Positions 52,107 to 60,788 of a DNA stretch of 64,000 nucleotides are shown here, piece after piece. Source of the DNA: Marixanthomonas ophiurae (GTDB taxonomy: Bacteria > Bacteroidota > Bacteroidia > Flavobacteriales > Flavobacteriaceae); assembly GCF_003413745.1 (NCBI RefSeq), contig NZ_QVID01000001.1, positions 1,302,001 through 1,366,000 on the forward strand, written 5' to 3'. Positions within the stretch are counted from its first letter, which is position 1, and every line of letters begins with the position of its first letter. Below the pieces are notes generated by a model. That model saw only the letters and a program-made list of their open reading frames with translations, had not been told where the DNA came from and made no database searches. The translations under genes and the position numbers were made by a program.

Positions 52107-52994
52107 TTAGTTACGTTTGTCTTCACCCCATAACAGTTTTTTTCGAAGGGTTTTAATAAAACTGTCTTCAGCTAATTGTACTAGTTTAATGGTAAAGGAA
52201 GCTTTACTAATGTGAATAGTAGTGTTATTTTCTAGCGTAGCGATTCGTGAGTCCAAAGACACTAAATACGATTTTTCTCTTCCTGAAACCTTTAGAGTAA
52301 GCTTACTGTCATCTGGCAAAACCAACGGACGTGCATTGAGGTTGTGTGGAGCAATTGGGGTGATGATAATGTTTTTTGCACTTGGTTCAATCACTGGGCC
52401 GCCACAACTTAGAGAGTATCCTGTAGAGCCTGTTGGTGTAGCCACTATTAATCCATCAGACCAATACGATGTAAGGTGTTTGCCGTTTACATCGGTTTCC
52501 ACTTTAATCATGGAAGTTGTGTTTTTACGGTTTACAGCAATTTCGTTTAGGGCAAAATTTAAAGTGGGTTTTATTTCTGTATTTTTTGGAGAGGTAGCAA
52601 TGGTGAGTAGGCTTCGTTCAGAAATTAAATAATCTCCATCGAGTATTTGAGATAAACTTTGAGTTATTTCTTCTTTTTGAATTGTTGCTAGAAAACCTAA
52701 TCGCCCTGTATTTATACCTACAATGGGAATATCTAGATCTTTCACAAACGTGACCGATTTTAAAATGGTTCCATCACCCCCAATACTAAAAAAAAGGTCG
52801 TATGATTCATCTAACTCTGTAAAGGTTTCAAAGTTGGAGAAGTTCCTCGTAATTTCATTATTCAGGTTAATGATGTCTAAGAAGTTTTCTTCAATAAAAA
52901 CAGATACATTTTTATTTTTCAGCACATCGAGAATTAACTGAATATAGGTTTCAGAATTTTTATGATAGAATTGACCGTAGATGCCTATTTTCAT
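52107..52994 (-). CDS. nadK: NAD kinase
   Basis: NadK phosphorylates NAD to NADP. The 295-residue protein has the diphosphate-binding GGDGT motif (about 72-76), GINTGRLGFLA (about 98-108) and the conserved TPTGSTGYSLSCGGPVI (about 183-199). The ATG at 52994 is used; the in-frame TTG one codon earlier is unlikely. It is 4 nt after the CBS-domain gene. Confidence 0.96.
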   Translation of the reverse strand: MKIGIYGQFYHKNSETYIQLILDVLKNKNVSVFIEENFLDIINLNNEITRNFSNFETFTELDESYDLFFSIGGDGTILKSVTFVKDLDIPIVGINTGRLGFLATIQKEEITQSLSQILDGDYLISERSLLTIATSPKNTEIKPTLNFALNEIAVNRKNTTSMIKVETDVNGKHLTSYWSDGLIVATPTGSTGYSLSCGGPVIEPSAKNIIITPIAPHNLNARPLVLPDDSKLTLKVSGREKSYLVSLDSRIATLENNTTIHISKASFTIKLVQLAEDSFIKTLRKKLLWGEDKRN

Positions 52995-52998
52995 CAAT

Positions 52999-53655
52999 TT
53001 ACATATTTAAATATTTGTCTAAATAGTCAGACCGTTCTTGTAGGTCTTTTAAAAATTTGTCTTCTTCATGATTGCTTATCACGGTGTAATTGTACCTTCT
53101 AAATGTTTGCACAATCTCGTTCATGCCTGTGTGGCCTATTTTAATGGTAGCTTGCATTTTGTCATTCTCAATTTTTGAAACAAAGGCTCCAAAAATTCGG
53201 GTTCCATTGCTTTCTACAATCTGGCAAATTTCACTAAAGGAATAATCATTAATTCCTTTTTCTACTACAATAATAGCTCCAGCTTCGTTTAAAAAAGGTG
53301 TATTGTTGAATAGGCTCATAATGTCGCCTAATTCATAATACCCTATATAATTGTTTTCTTCGTTTAAAATAGGCATAATATTACTGTTATGAAGCGCAAA
53401 AGCCTCTAATATATCTAGCCAATTAGCGTTTTTTCTAACAAAAAAGCCTTCTAAAGCATATTGATAATCACTTAACTTTTTGTCGTTTTCAAAGCAATGG
53501 GCATCGGTTTCGGAAACACAGCCTATGTAGGTGTCTCCTTTTTTTACTGGAATATGGGTATAGGTAAGATTATTAAAGGCCTTTTGTATATCTTTTATGT
53601 TTGAAGAAATATCAAAAGGTGAAACATCGTCCAATATGTAATTCAATGTATCCAA
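52999..53655 (-). CDS. CBS-domain protein
   Basis: The 218-residue protein has a CBS pair (about 5-130): ISSNIKDIQKAFNNLTYTHIPVKKGDTYIG and DILEAFALHNSNIMPILNEENNYIGYY. An ACT-like C-terminal part (about 135-205) has GAIIVVEKGINDYSFSEICQIVESNG. CBS pairs bind adenine nucleotides and ACT-like parts bind small ligands, so a sensor or regulator role is plausible. The position upstream of nadK suggests a link to nucleotide status, which is inference. It starts the minus-strand envelope cluster and is divergent from pdxJ. Confidence 0.88.
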   Translation of the reverse strand: MDTLNYILDDVSPFDISSNIKDIQKAFNNLTYTHIPVKKGDTYIGCVSETDAHCFENDKKLSDYQYALEGFFVRKNANWLDILEAFALHNSNIMPILNEENNYIGYYELGDIMSLFNNTPFLNEAGAIIVVEKGINDYSFSEICQIVESNGTRIFGAFVSKIENDKMQATIKIGHTGMNEIVQTFRRYNYTVISNHEEDKFLKDLQERSDYLDKYLNM

Positions 53656-53715
53656 AATAGCTATTTTAAGTGCAAATTACTTAAAATATAAATGGAAAAG
53701 CCACCCGAACCTTTG

Positions 53716-53723
53716 TATTTTTG
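53716..53723 (+). promoter_or_regulatory. -7 box of pdxJ
   Basis: TATTTTTG matches TAnnTTTG and lies 19 nt before the pdxJ ATG. The expected TTG 20 nt upstream is not clear. Confidence 0.5.
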
Positions 53724-53742
53724 TTAATTATAAACTAAGAAA

Positions 53743-54456
53743 ATGACAAAATTAAGTGTAAATATTAACAAAATTGCGACCCTTAGAAATGCTCGTGGTG
53801 GCAATATGCCCAATGTATTGCAAGTAGCAAAAGATGTTCAGGCTTTTGGAGCACAAGGAGTAACTATTCATCCAAGGCCCGATGAGCGTCACATTCGGTA
53901 TCAAGATGCGTACGATCTTAAACCTATAGTAATCACGGAGTATAATATTGAAGGAAACCCTATCGAAAAGTTTATGGATATGGTGTTGCAAATTAAACCT
54001 ACTCAAGTAACCTTGGTACCAGATTCGGTAGATGCTATCACCTCAAATGCAGGGTGGGATACGGTAAAACATAAAGATTATTTAGCTGAAATTATTTCAG
54101 AATTTAAAAACAACGGCATTCGAACTTCCATTTTTGTAGATCCTACATTAGATATGATTAAAGGAGCTGCAAAGACCGGTACCGATAGAATTGAACTATA
54201 TACCGAAGCGTTCGCTGAAGCATTTGAAAATGGAAATAAAACAGCGGTAAAACCATATGCTGATTGTGCTGCTCTAGCGCATAAATTAGGACTTGGCGTT
54301 AACGCCGGTCACGACCTTTCCTTAGGAAATATTAAATTTTTCAAAGAACAAGTTCCACATTTACAAGAAGTGTCTATTGGGCATGCTTTAATATGTGAAG
54401 CTCTTTATCAAGGATTAGAGTCGGTAATTCAAGAATATTTAGAAAAACTGAAATAA
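53743..54456 (+). CDS. pdxJ: Pyridoxine 5-prime-phosphate synthase
   Basis: PdxJ joins 1-deoxy-xylulose 5-phosphate and aminoacetone phosphate to form pyridoxine phosphate. The 237-residue TIM barrel shows [46 protein letters not shown] and [15 protein letters not shown], all family hallmarks with the catalytic His and Glu residues. It has its own promoter and overlaps the next gene by one base (TAATG). Confidence 0.96.
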   Translation: MTKLSVNINKIATLRNARGGNMPNVLQVAKDVQAFGAQGVTIHPRPDERHIRYQDAYDLKPIVITEYNIEGNPIEKFMDMVLQIKPTQVTLVPDSVDAITSNAGWDTVKHKDYLAEIISEFKNNGIRTSIFVDPTLDMIKGAAKTGTDRIELYTEAFAEAFENGNKTAVKPYADCAALAHKLGLGVNAGHDLSLGNIKFFKEQVPHLQEVSIGHALICEALYQGLESVIQEYLEKLK

Positions 54457-55220
54457 TGGAAGTATTACATTCGCAAATATTAGGAGAAGGAAGCCCTTTT
54501 TTAATTCTTCACGGTTTTTTAGGAATGAGTGATAACTGGAAAACGCTTGGCAACCGTTTTGCTGAAGCTGGTTATCAGGTTCATCTTATCGACCAACGCA
54601 ATCATGGCAGGAGTTTTCACGATGACGAACATAATTATAAGGTTATGGCTGAAGATGTGAAAAACTACTGTGATCATCATGATCTTAAAGATATCATCTT
54701 GTTGGGGCATTCTATGGGTGGTAAAACCGCTATGCAATGTGCAACTGAATACCCTGGACTGGTTTCAAAATTAATTGTGGCAGATATTGCACCTAAGGAA
54801 TATCCGCAGCATCATCAAGATATTCTAAAAGGATTAGCTTCGTTAGATTTTTCTGAAATAGAGAGCCGTTCACAAGCCAGTGAAAAATTGTCAGAATACG
54901 TGAAAGAAAAGGGGGTGCGTCAATTTTTGTTAAAAAATTTATATTGGAAAAATAAGGGAGAGCTAGCATTACGAATGAACCTTACTGTGTTGACTAAAAA
55001 CATAGATGAAGTAGGCGAACCATTAAGCAAAGAAGCTGTTTTTAAAGGGGATGCTTTGTTTTTAGGAGGTGAAAACTCTGGATACATTCAGCAAATAGAT
55101 GAAATAATAATAAAAAAACATTTCCCAAAAGCTAAAATTGGAACCATAAAAAATGCTGGGCATTGGCTACACGCAGAAAATCCTGAAGAATTTTATGAAA
55201 ATGTTATGAATTTTTTATAG
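54456..55220 (+). CDS. Alpha/beta hydrolase (YbfF-like esterase)
   Basis: The 254-residue protein has the alpha/beta hydrolase fold: oxyanion loop LHGFLGMSDNWKTL, nucleophile elbow GHSMGGKTA (Ser at about 86) and catalytic His in AGHWLHAENPEEF near the C-terminus. No signal peptide is present, so it is cytoplasmic. It resembles YbfF-type thioesterases acting on acyl-CoA, but the substrate is not determined. Translation is coupled to pdxJ. Confidence 0.9.
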   Translation: MEVLHSQILGEGSPFLILHGFLGMSDNWKTLGNRFAEAGYQVHLIDQRNHGRSFHDDEHNYKVMAEDVKNYCDHHDLKDIILLGHSMGGKTAMQCATEYPGLVSKLIVADIAPKEYPQHHQDILKGLASLDFSEIESRSQASEKLSEYVKEKGVRQFLLKNLYWKNKGELALRMNLTVLTKNIDEVGEPLSKEAVFKGDALFLGGENSGYIQQIDEIIIKKHFPKAKIGTIKNAGHWLHAENPEEFYENVMNFL

Positions 55221-55265
55221 TATTGTAAAGGCAATTTGCTATGTATGCATAATAAATTGAAAAAT

Positions 55266-55296
55266 TTGATAAAAATCCATATCAATAATAAATTTA
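55266..55296 (+). promoter_or_regulatory. Promoter of the FadL-type porin gene
   Basis: TTG (55266-55268) and TAAATTTA (55289-55296) are separated by 20 nt; the last base differs from the TAnnTTTG consensus. The ATG at 55315 follows after 18 nt. Confidence 0.55.
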
Positions 55297-55314
55297 ATTT
55301 AACTCAAATCAATT

Positions 55315-56565
55315 ATGAAGAAAGTAGTTCTACTTGCCGTATTTGCACTTGCAACGGCAGTAACCTATGCCGGCGGTTATCGTGTTAGCTTGCAAGGACA
55401 AAAAGCACTTGCTATGGGGCACACTGGTGTGGCTGTGGTAAACAGTGCGGAGAGTGTGTTTTTTAATCCCGCGGGATTAGTGTATTTAGAAAATAAATTA
55501 AGCATATCAGCAGGTGTTAGCGGTGTGTTCTCTACTGTAGCCTACCAAAATGAAGCTCTTGGAACCTATGCTGAAACTGATAATCCAGTAAGTACTCCCT
55601 TGTATTTTTATGCATCGTATCAAGCAACAGATTGGCTTGCTTTAGGGTTAGGAGTTTATACTCCTTACGGAAGTACTGTTGAATATGAAGATGATTGGGC
55701 AGGTTCTCACCTAGTAAATAATATTGATTTACAAGCAATATTCATTCAGCCAAGTGTTTCGTTAAAAGTAAATGATAAATTTAGTGTAGGTGGTGGTCCA
55801 ATTTATGTAACGGGGTCGGTTAATTTTAATCGAAATCTTACAAGATCACTTACAGATTTAGAAGGAAACCGTTCTGAAGTTACTATCGATGCTTCAGGAG
55901 TTACCAATTGGGGATGGACTGCAGGTTTTATGTTTAATCCAACCGATAACTTACGTATTGGTGCTAATTACCGTTCCGAAATTATTTTAGAAGCTGAAGA
56001 AGGGGATGCAGATTTTCAAAACGTACCCAATTCGCCATTAACTCCATTTGTAGATACTCAATTCGATGCGTCTTTACCTATGCCTGCTGAATTAACAGTT
56101 GGTTTAAGTTATGAATTTTGTGAAAAATGGACTTTTGCTTTTGACTATAACCGTGCTTTCTGGGATGTATATGAATCTTTGAGTATAGATTTTGCAAACC
56201 CACAGGTGCCAGATTCTGAAAATTTAAGAAATTATAAGAATTCATCATCATATCGTTTCGGATTACAGTATGATGTAACTGAAATGTTTACGCTTCGTGC
56301 AGGATATTATTTTGATGAAACTCCGGTTCGTGATGGTTATTTTGCGCCAGAAACTCCAAGAAATGATAGTAGTGGTTATACTGCTGGTCTTACTGTAAAC
56401 GTAGGTAAACATTTTCAAATAGATGCTTCATTCTTATACTTACACTTTAAAGAAGTTGATGCTTCTTATGATTATCACTTTGATCAAGGTGTTCGAGCAC
56501 CTTTTAGCGGAACCTATAAATCTAGTGCCTTTGTACCTGGATTAGGAGTGTCTTACAAACTGTAA
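55315..56565 (+). CDS. OmpP1/FadL family outer-membrane transporter
   Basis: The 416-residue protein has a signal peptide (ends AVTYAGG) and the FadL plug region GYRVSLQGQKALAMGHTGVAVVNSAESVFFNPAGL, followed by a long barrel ending in GLGVSYKL. FadL-family porins import hydrophobic molecules such as fatty acids or hydrocarbons across the outer membrane. It is 20 nt upstream of a GDSL lipolytic lipoprotein, which suggests coupled lipid release and uptake (inference). Confidence 0.93.
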   Translation: MKKVVLLAVFALATAVTYAGGYRVSLQGQKALAMGHTGVAVVNSAESVFFNPAGLVYLENKLSISAGVSGVFSTVAYQNEALGTYAETDNPVSTPLYFYASYQATDWLALGLGVYTPYGSTVEYEDDWAGSHLVNNIDLQAIFIQPSVSLKVNDKFSVGGGPIYVTGSVNFNRNLTRSLTDLEGNRSEVTIDASGVTNWGWTAGFMFNPTDNLRIGANYRSEIILEAEEGDADFQNVPNSPLTPFVDTQFDASLPMPAELTVGLSYEFCEKWTFAFDYNRAFWDVYESLSIDFANPQVPDSENLRNYKNSSSYRFGLQYDVTEMFTLRAGYYFDETPVRDGYFAPETPRNDSSGYTAGLTVNVGKHFQIDASFLYLHFKEVDASYDYHFDQGVRAPFSGTYKSSAFVPGLGVSYKL

Positions 56566-56585
56566 TTGATAAAAAATTGAAAACA

Positions 56586-58112
56586 ATGAAAAATACTATA
56601 AATATATGTTTAGGCTTACTTGCCATTGGGTTTGTAAGTTGTGAACCAGAATTTGAAAACCCTGTAAATGAAGAAGGGTTTTATGACAGCGGAAGTGCCA
56701 ATTTTTCTAATTTTGTAGCAGTTGGTAACTCGTTAACAGCCGGCTTTGCAGATAATGCGCTGTATATTACAGGTCAACAAAACTCATATCCAAATATATT
56801 AGCTGGTCAATTTGAGTTTGCAGGTGGTGGTGATTTCACGCAACCGTTAATGAATGATAATTTAGGAGGATTGCTATTAAACGGAACTCAAATAGCAGAT
56901 AATCGGTTAGTTCTTTCTGTAGGTGCAGATGGCGAAAGAGCTCCTGTTCTATTAGAAGGAAACCCAACAACTGAAATTACAAATGGCCCAACCGGACCAT
57001 TTAATAATATGGGAATTCCAGGTGCTAAAAGTTTTCACTTAGTTGCTCCAGGTTATGGTAATGCTGGTGGAATTTTATCAGGTACTGCGAACCCATATTA
57101 TGCTCGTATTGCAACTAGTAGTAATGCTACTGTAATCGCTGATGCTGCTTCTCAAAGCCCAAGTTTTTTCGCACTTTGGATTGGGAACAATGATATTTTA
57201 AGTTATGCTACTTCTGGTGGGGTTGGTGTTGACCAAACAGGAAATGTAGATCCAACTACTTATGGTCCTAATGATATAACAGACCCTAATGTTTTTGCTT
57301 CAGTTTATAGTCAAGAGGTTGACGCCTTAGCAGCAGGTGCTTCTGGAGGTGTATTGATTAATATTCCTGATGTAACATCAATTCCTTATTTCACCACTGT
57401 ACCTGCACAAGCTATTCCTTTAGATGCTGCTACCGCTGGTGCTGTAAACACACAGTTTGCACAATATAATAATCAGGTGCTACCTACTTTAGTAGGAGCA
57501 GGAATTATTACACAAGAAGAAGCAGATGCTAGAATGGTAAACTTTTCTGCAGGACAGAACTTCCCTATTCTAACTGATGATGATTTAACAGATGTTACAC
57601 AGATTTTAATTGCACAAGGTCTACCTCCTGAAACAGCAGCATTATTAGGCCAATTACGTCAAGCAAATAATAACGATTTAATTGTACTTACTGCATCCTC
57701 TGTTTTAGGAACACAAGCAGATCCAAATAACCCATTAAGTATTATTGGAGTTGCAGTTCCGTTACAGGATCAGTTTGTTTTAACTGGTGTAGAGCAATCT
57801 CGTGTTTCTACAGCTTCAGCTGCCTATAATGCTACTATACAGGGGATTGCTAGTGCTAATGATTTGGCTTTTGTAGATGCTAGAGCAGCCTTAAGGCAAG
57901 TAGCTCAAGGAGGTGTTGCATATAACGGAGGGGTTTTAACTTCTGCTTTTGCAACTGGTGGTGCTTTTTCATTAGATGGAGTTCACCCGACACCTAGAGG
58001 CTATGCATATACAGCAAATGTTATGATAGATGCTATTAATGCACAGTATAATGCAACAATTCCTAAAGTTGAAATAGGAAATTACGCCACTATAACGCTA
58101 GCTAACAACTAG
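56586..58112 (+). CDS. GDSL/SGNH-family lipolytic lipoprotein
   Basis: The 508-residue protein begins with a lipoprotein signal whose lipobox is LAIGFVSC, so it is membrane-anchored and probably on the outer membrane. SGNH blocks are visible: GNSLTAGF (block I, Ser nucleophile), GIPGAKS (block II), WIGNNDIL (block III) and DGVHPTPRGYAY (block V with Asp and His). It should hydrolyse esters or lipids. The ATG at 56586 is used; the in-frame TTG three codons before is unlikely. It is an operon mate of the FadL-type porin. Block spacing is wide, indicating insertions. Confidence 0.9.
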   Translation: MKNTINICLGLLAIGFVSCEPEFENPVNEEGFYDSGSANFSNFVAVGNSLTAGFADNALYITGQQNSYPNILAGQFEFAGGGDFTQPLMNDNLGGLLLNGTQIADNRLVLSVGADGERAPVLLEGNPTTEITNGPTGPFNNMGIPGAKSFHLVAPGYGNAGGILSGTANPYYARIATSSNATVIADAASQSPSFFALWIGNNDILSYATSGGVGVDQTGNVDPTTYGPNDITDPNVFASVYSQEVDALAAGASGGVLINIPDVTSIPYFTTVPAQAIPLDAATAGAVNTQFAQYNNQVLPTLVGAGIITQEEADARMVNFSAGQNFPILTDDDLTDVTQILIAQGLPPETAALLGQLRQANNNDLIVLTASSVLGTQADPNNPLSIIGVAVPLQDQFVLTGVEQSRVSTASAAYNATIQGIASANDLAFVDARAALRQVAQGGVAYNGGVLTSAFATGGAFSLDGVHPTPRGYAYTANVMIDAINAQYNATIPKVEIGNYATITLANN

Positions 58113-58144
58113 TAGATGTAGATATTTAAAAATTAGTTATTAAA

Positions 58145-58180
58145 AAAAAACCGTTTCAGATTTTTCTGAAACGGTTTTTT
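58145..58180 (+). terminator. Intrinsic terminator after the GDSL gene
   Basis: A perfect 16-bp stem, AAAAAACCGTTTCAGA (58145-58160) with TCTGAAACGGTTTTTT (58165-58180), has a TTTT loop. It is the strongest terminator of the window. Confidence 0.92.
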
Positions 58181-58203
58181 TATCTTTATAGAAAACAAAA
58201 AAG

Positions 58204-58548
58204 ATGAATACACTTTTAAAACTCCTATTAACGGCAGTAGCAGTTGTGGTACTTGCAAAAATTCTTCCCGGTGTGGCTGTAGAGGGTTATATCTCTGCTA
58301 TTATTGTAGCGATAGTTATTGCCTTACTTAGGTTTATCGTTAAACCTATTCTTGTGATTTTAACGCTTCCCGTTACTATTATTACTTTAGGTCTTTTCCT
58401 ATTAATAATCAACGCGATTATAATTTTAATGGCCGATTGGTTTGTGGGTGGTTTTGCTGTAGCAAACATTTGGTGGGCCTTGTTATTTAGCTTATTGCTT
58501 TCCTTTTTACAGTCGGTTTTATTTTCGTTTATAGATACTGAAAAATAA
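58204..58548 (+). CDS. Phage-holin-family (DUF/YvlD-type) small membrane protein
   Basis: The 114-residue protein has four hydrophobic helices and matches the chromosomal phage holin family 4 superfamily (YvlD-like): LLLTAVAVVVLAKILPGVAVEGY, FIVKPILVILTLPVTIITLGLFLLIINAIII, and a C-terminal helix pair. These proteins are widespread in bacteria outside prophages and their function is unknown. No phage genes are nearby. It stands between terminator and promoter as a single gene. Confidence 0.86.
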   Translation: MNTLLKLLLTAVAVVVLAKILPGVAVEGYISAIIVAIVIALLRFIVKPILVILTLPVTIITLGLFLLIINAIIILMADWFVGGFAVANIWWALLFSLLLSFLQSVLFSFIDTEK

Positions 58549-58573
58549 CCAATTGAAATACAGGTCATACTAT

Positions 58574-58604
58574 TTGTTAGCTTACTGAAATTGTCTTATT
58601 TTTG
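58574..58604 (+). promoter_or_regulatory. Promoter of tig (and probably clpPX)
   Basis: TTG (58574-58576) and TATTTTTG (58597-58604) are separated by exactly 20 nt. The leader to the ATG at 58669 is about 60 nt, purine-rich, longer than at most genes here. Confidence 0.75.
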
Positions 58605-58668
58605 CAACCCGAAATTTTAAGGAAAAAGGAAAAGACAAAACGACCCTTCGAGGTAAATTTTTCAGAAA

Positions 58669-59994
58669 ATGAACATTACAAAAAAAGACATTGATAATTT
58701 AAATGCTGTGCTAACAGTAGAAATTTCAAAAGACGATTATTCAGATAAGGTAGAATCCATTCTGAAAAACTATCGTAAAAATGCTAACATTCCTGGTTTT
58801 AGAAAAGGTCACGTACCAATGGGGATGGTTAAAAAACAATACGGTACCGCTATTTTAGTAGAAGAAGTAAATAAATTACTTCAAGACAATCTACACAAAT
58901 ATTTAACTGAAGAAAAGCTGGACGTATTAGGAAACCCAATCCCTAAAAACGAAAAAGATGTAGACTGGAATGAAGAGGATTTTACCTTTGAGTTTGATCT
59001 AGGTTTAGCGCCACAATTTGATGTGGATGTAAAAGGTAAAAAGGCCATTACACATTATAAAGTGGTTGCTGATGATAAAATGATCAACAACCAAGTTGAG
59101 ACTATCCGTAAACAATACGGAAAGTTGATAGCCAAAGATACGGTTGAAGACGGAGATGAAATTACAGGAACTTTTACTTTAGATGAAAAAGATATTGATA
59201 ATCCAGCTACTTTTAGTACAGAAGATATAAAAGGTAAAAAACAATTAAAAGCGTTGAAAGAAGCCAAAATTGGAGATGTTGTTACCTTAAAAACAAAAGG
59301 GCTGTTTAACGACGATCACGATAACCAAAAGCAGTTGGGTGTTTCTCACGATGATGCGCATGGTTTAGACATTGACGTAGATTTTAAAGTAGAAGAAATC
59401 AATACGCGTGAAATGGCAGAGCTAAACCAAGAGTTTTTTGATAAGCTTTTTGGTGAAGGTGTTGTTACTTCAGAAGAAGAATTGAAAGAAAAAATTAAAG
59501 AAGACGCTGAAAAGCAATTTGCACAGCAAAGCGATCAGAAATTATTGAACGATGTTGTTGAAAATTTAATTGAAAACACAAAATTCGATCTTCCTGATGA
59601 GTTTTTGCAACGTTGGATTCAAGTTTCTGGTGAAAAACCAATGACTGAAGAAGAAGCAAAAGCGGAATACGAGCGAAGCGAAAAAGGATTACGCTATCAG
59701 TTAATTGAAGGAAAAATACGTAATGAGAATGAAGCGTTACAAGTTTCTTTCGATGAGTTGAAAGACCACAGTAAGCAAATGATAAAAGCACAGATGGCTC
59801 AGTTTGGTAACACTAATCCAAGTGATGAAGAGTTGGATGGTATTGCAGCGCGCATCCTTAGCAATGAAGAAGAAGTAAAGCGTATGACTGAACAGTTAAA
59901 TACGACTAAGATGCTTCAGTACTTTAAGGAAAACGCAAAACTGAAAGAAAAAGAGATTTCTTACGACGACTTCATAAAAGAAGCGTCTAAGTAA
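58669..59994 (+). CDS. tig: Trigger factor
   Basis: Trigger factor is the ribosome-bound chaperone. The 441-residue protein has the ribosome-binding domain with PGFRKGHVPMGMVKKQYG (about 40-57), a middle region in the FKBP position (about 150-245) and a helical C-terminal chaperone domain. As in many Bacteroidota, the middle domain looks diverged from active peptidyl-prolyl isomerases. It precedes clpP and clpX, the conserved protein quality-control order. Confidence 0.94.
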   Translation: MNITKKDIDNLNAVLTVEISKDDYSDKVESILKNYRKNANIPGFRKGHVPMGMVKKQYGTAILVEEVNKLLQDNLHKYLTEEKLDVLGNPIPKNEKDVDWNEEDFTFEFDLGLAPQFDVDVKGKKAITHYKVVADDKMINNQVETIRKQYGKLIAKDTVEDGDEITGTFTLDEKDIDNPATFSTEDIKGKKQLKALKEAKIGDVVTLKTKGLFNDDHDNQKQLGVSHDDAHGLDIDVDFKVEEINTREMAELNQEFFDKLFGEGVVTSEEELKEKIKEDAEKQFAQQSDQKLLNDVVENLIENTKFDLPDEFLQRWIQVSGEKPMTEEEAKAEYERSEKGLRYQLIEGKIRNENEALQVSFDELKDHSKQMIKAQMAQFGNTNPSDEELDGIAARILSNEEEVKRMTEQLNTTKMLQYFKENAKLKEKEISYDDFIKEASK

Positions 59995-60017
59995 TTCAGT
60001 AAAAAAAAGGTATCTTT

Positions 60018-60045
60018 AGGCGTTGAATATATGGGTTCAACGCCT
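60018..60045 (+). promoter_or_regulatory. Hairpin between tig and clpP
   Basis: A perfect 10-bp stem, AGGCGTTGAA (60018-60027) with TTCAACGCCT (60036-60045), has an 8-nt loop. It is followed by only a short T run (AATTTTG), so termination may be partial or the hairpin may protect or process the message before clpP, 33 nt downstream. Confidence 0.55.
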
Positions 60046-60077
60046 AATTTTGTTTAAAGAAAATAGATAAAAAATTT

Positions 60078-60752
60078 ATGGACTACGGAAAAGAATTTAA
60101 AGACTTTGCTATAAAAGATCAAGGAGTAAGCAGTTTGTATTACGATAAAATTGTAAGTAGTATGAATCCTGTAGGCCTTACCCCAAATATTATTGAAGAA
60201 CGCCAAATGAACGCAGTAGCAATGGACGTTTTTTCACGTTTAATGATGGATCGTATTATTTTTCTAGGCACAGGCATTAGCGATCAAGTTGCTAATATAG
60301 TACAGGCACAATTGCTATTCTTAGAAAGTACAGATGCTTCAAAAGACATTCAGATTTATATTAACTCACCAGGCGGTAGTGTATATGCGGGCTTAGGTAT
60401 TTACGATACCATGCAGTTTATAAAGCCAAACGTGGCAACAATCTGTACAGGAATGGCTGCTTCTATGGCTGCTGTACTATTATGTGCAGGTGAAAAAGGA
60501 AAACGAAGTGGATTAACGCATTCTCGTGTAATGATTCACCAACCATTAGGTGGGGCGCAAGGTCAAGCTAGTGATATTGAAATTACAGCTCGTGAAATTA
60601 TTACTTTAAAAGAAGAACTTTATAAAATCATCGCCAAACATAGTGGTCAAGATTACGAAAAGGTATATGAAGACAGTGATCGTGATTATTGGATGAAGGC
60701 AGACAAAGCGTTGAAATACGGAATGATTGATGAGATATTAACACGCGGATAA
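60078..60752 (+). CDS. clpP: ATP-dependent Clp protease proteolytic subunit
   Basis: The 224-residue serine protease subunit has IYINSPGGSVYAGLGIYDTMQF, the active Ser in GMAASMAAVLL (about 126), and His in RVMIHQPLGGAQGQA (about 153). It forms the 14-mer chamber served by ClpX. An N-terminal extension (about 1-35) is somewhat longer than in E. coli and may be a propeptide. It lies between tig and clpX. Confidence 0.96.
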   Translation: MDYGKEFKDFAIKDQGVSSLYYDKIVSSMNPVGLTPNIIEERQMNAVAMDVFSRLMMDRIIFLGTGISDQVANIVQAQLLFLESTDASKDIQIYINSPGGSVYAGLGIYDTMQFIKPNVATICTGMAASMAAVLLCAGEKGKRSGLTHSRVMIHQPLGGAQGQASDIEITAREIITLKEELYKIIAKHSGQDYEKVYEDSDRDYWMKADKALKYGMIDEILTRG

Positions 60753-60788
60753 CGCAAAGATTGATTATTAAATTTGAAAAATGACAAT

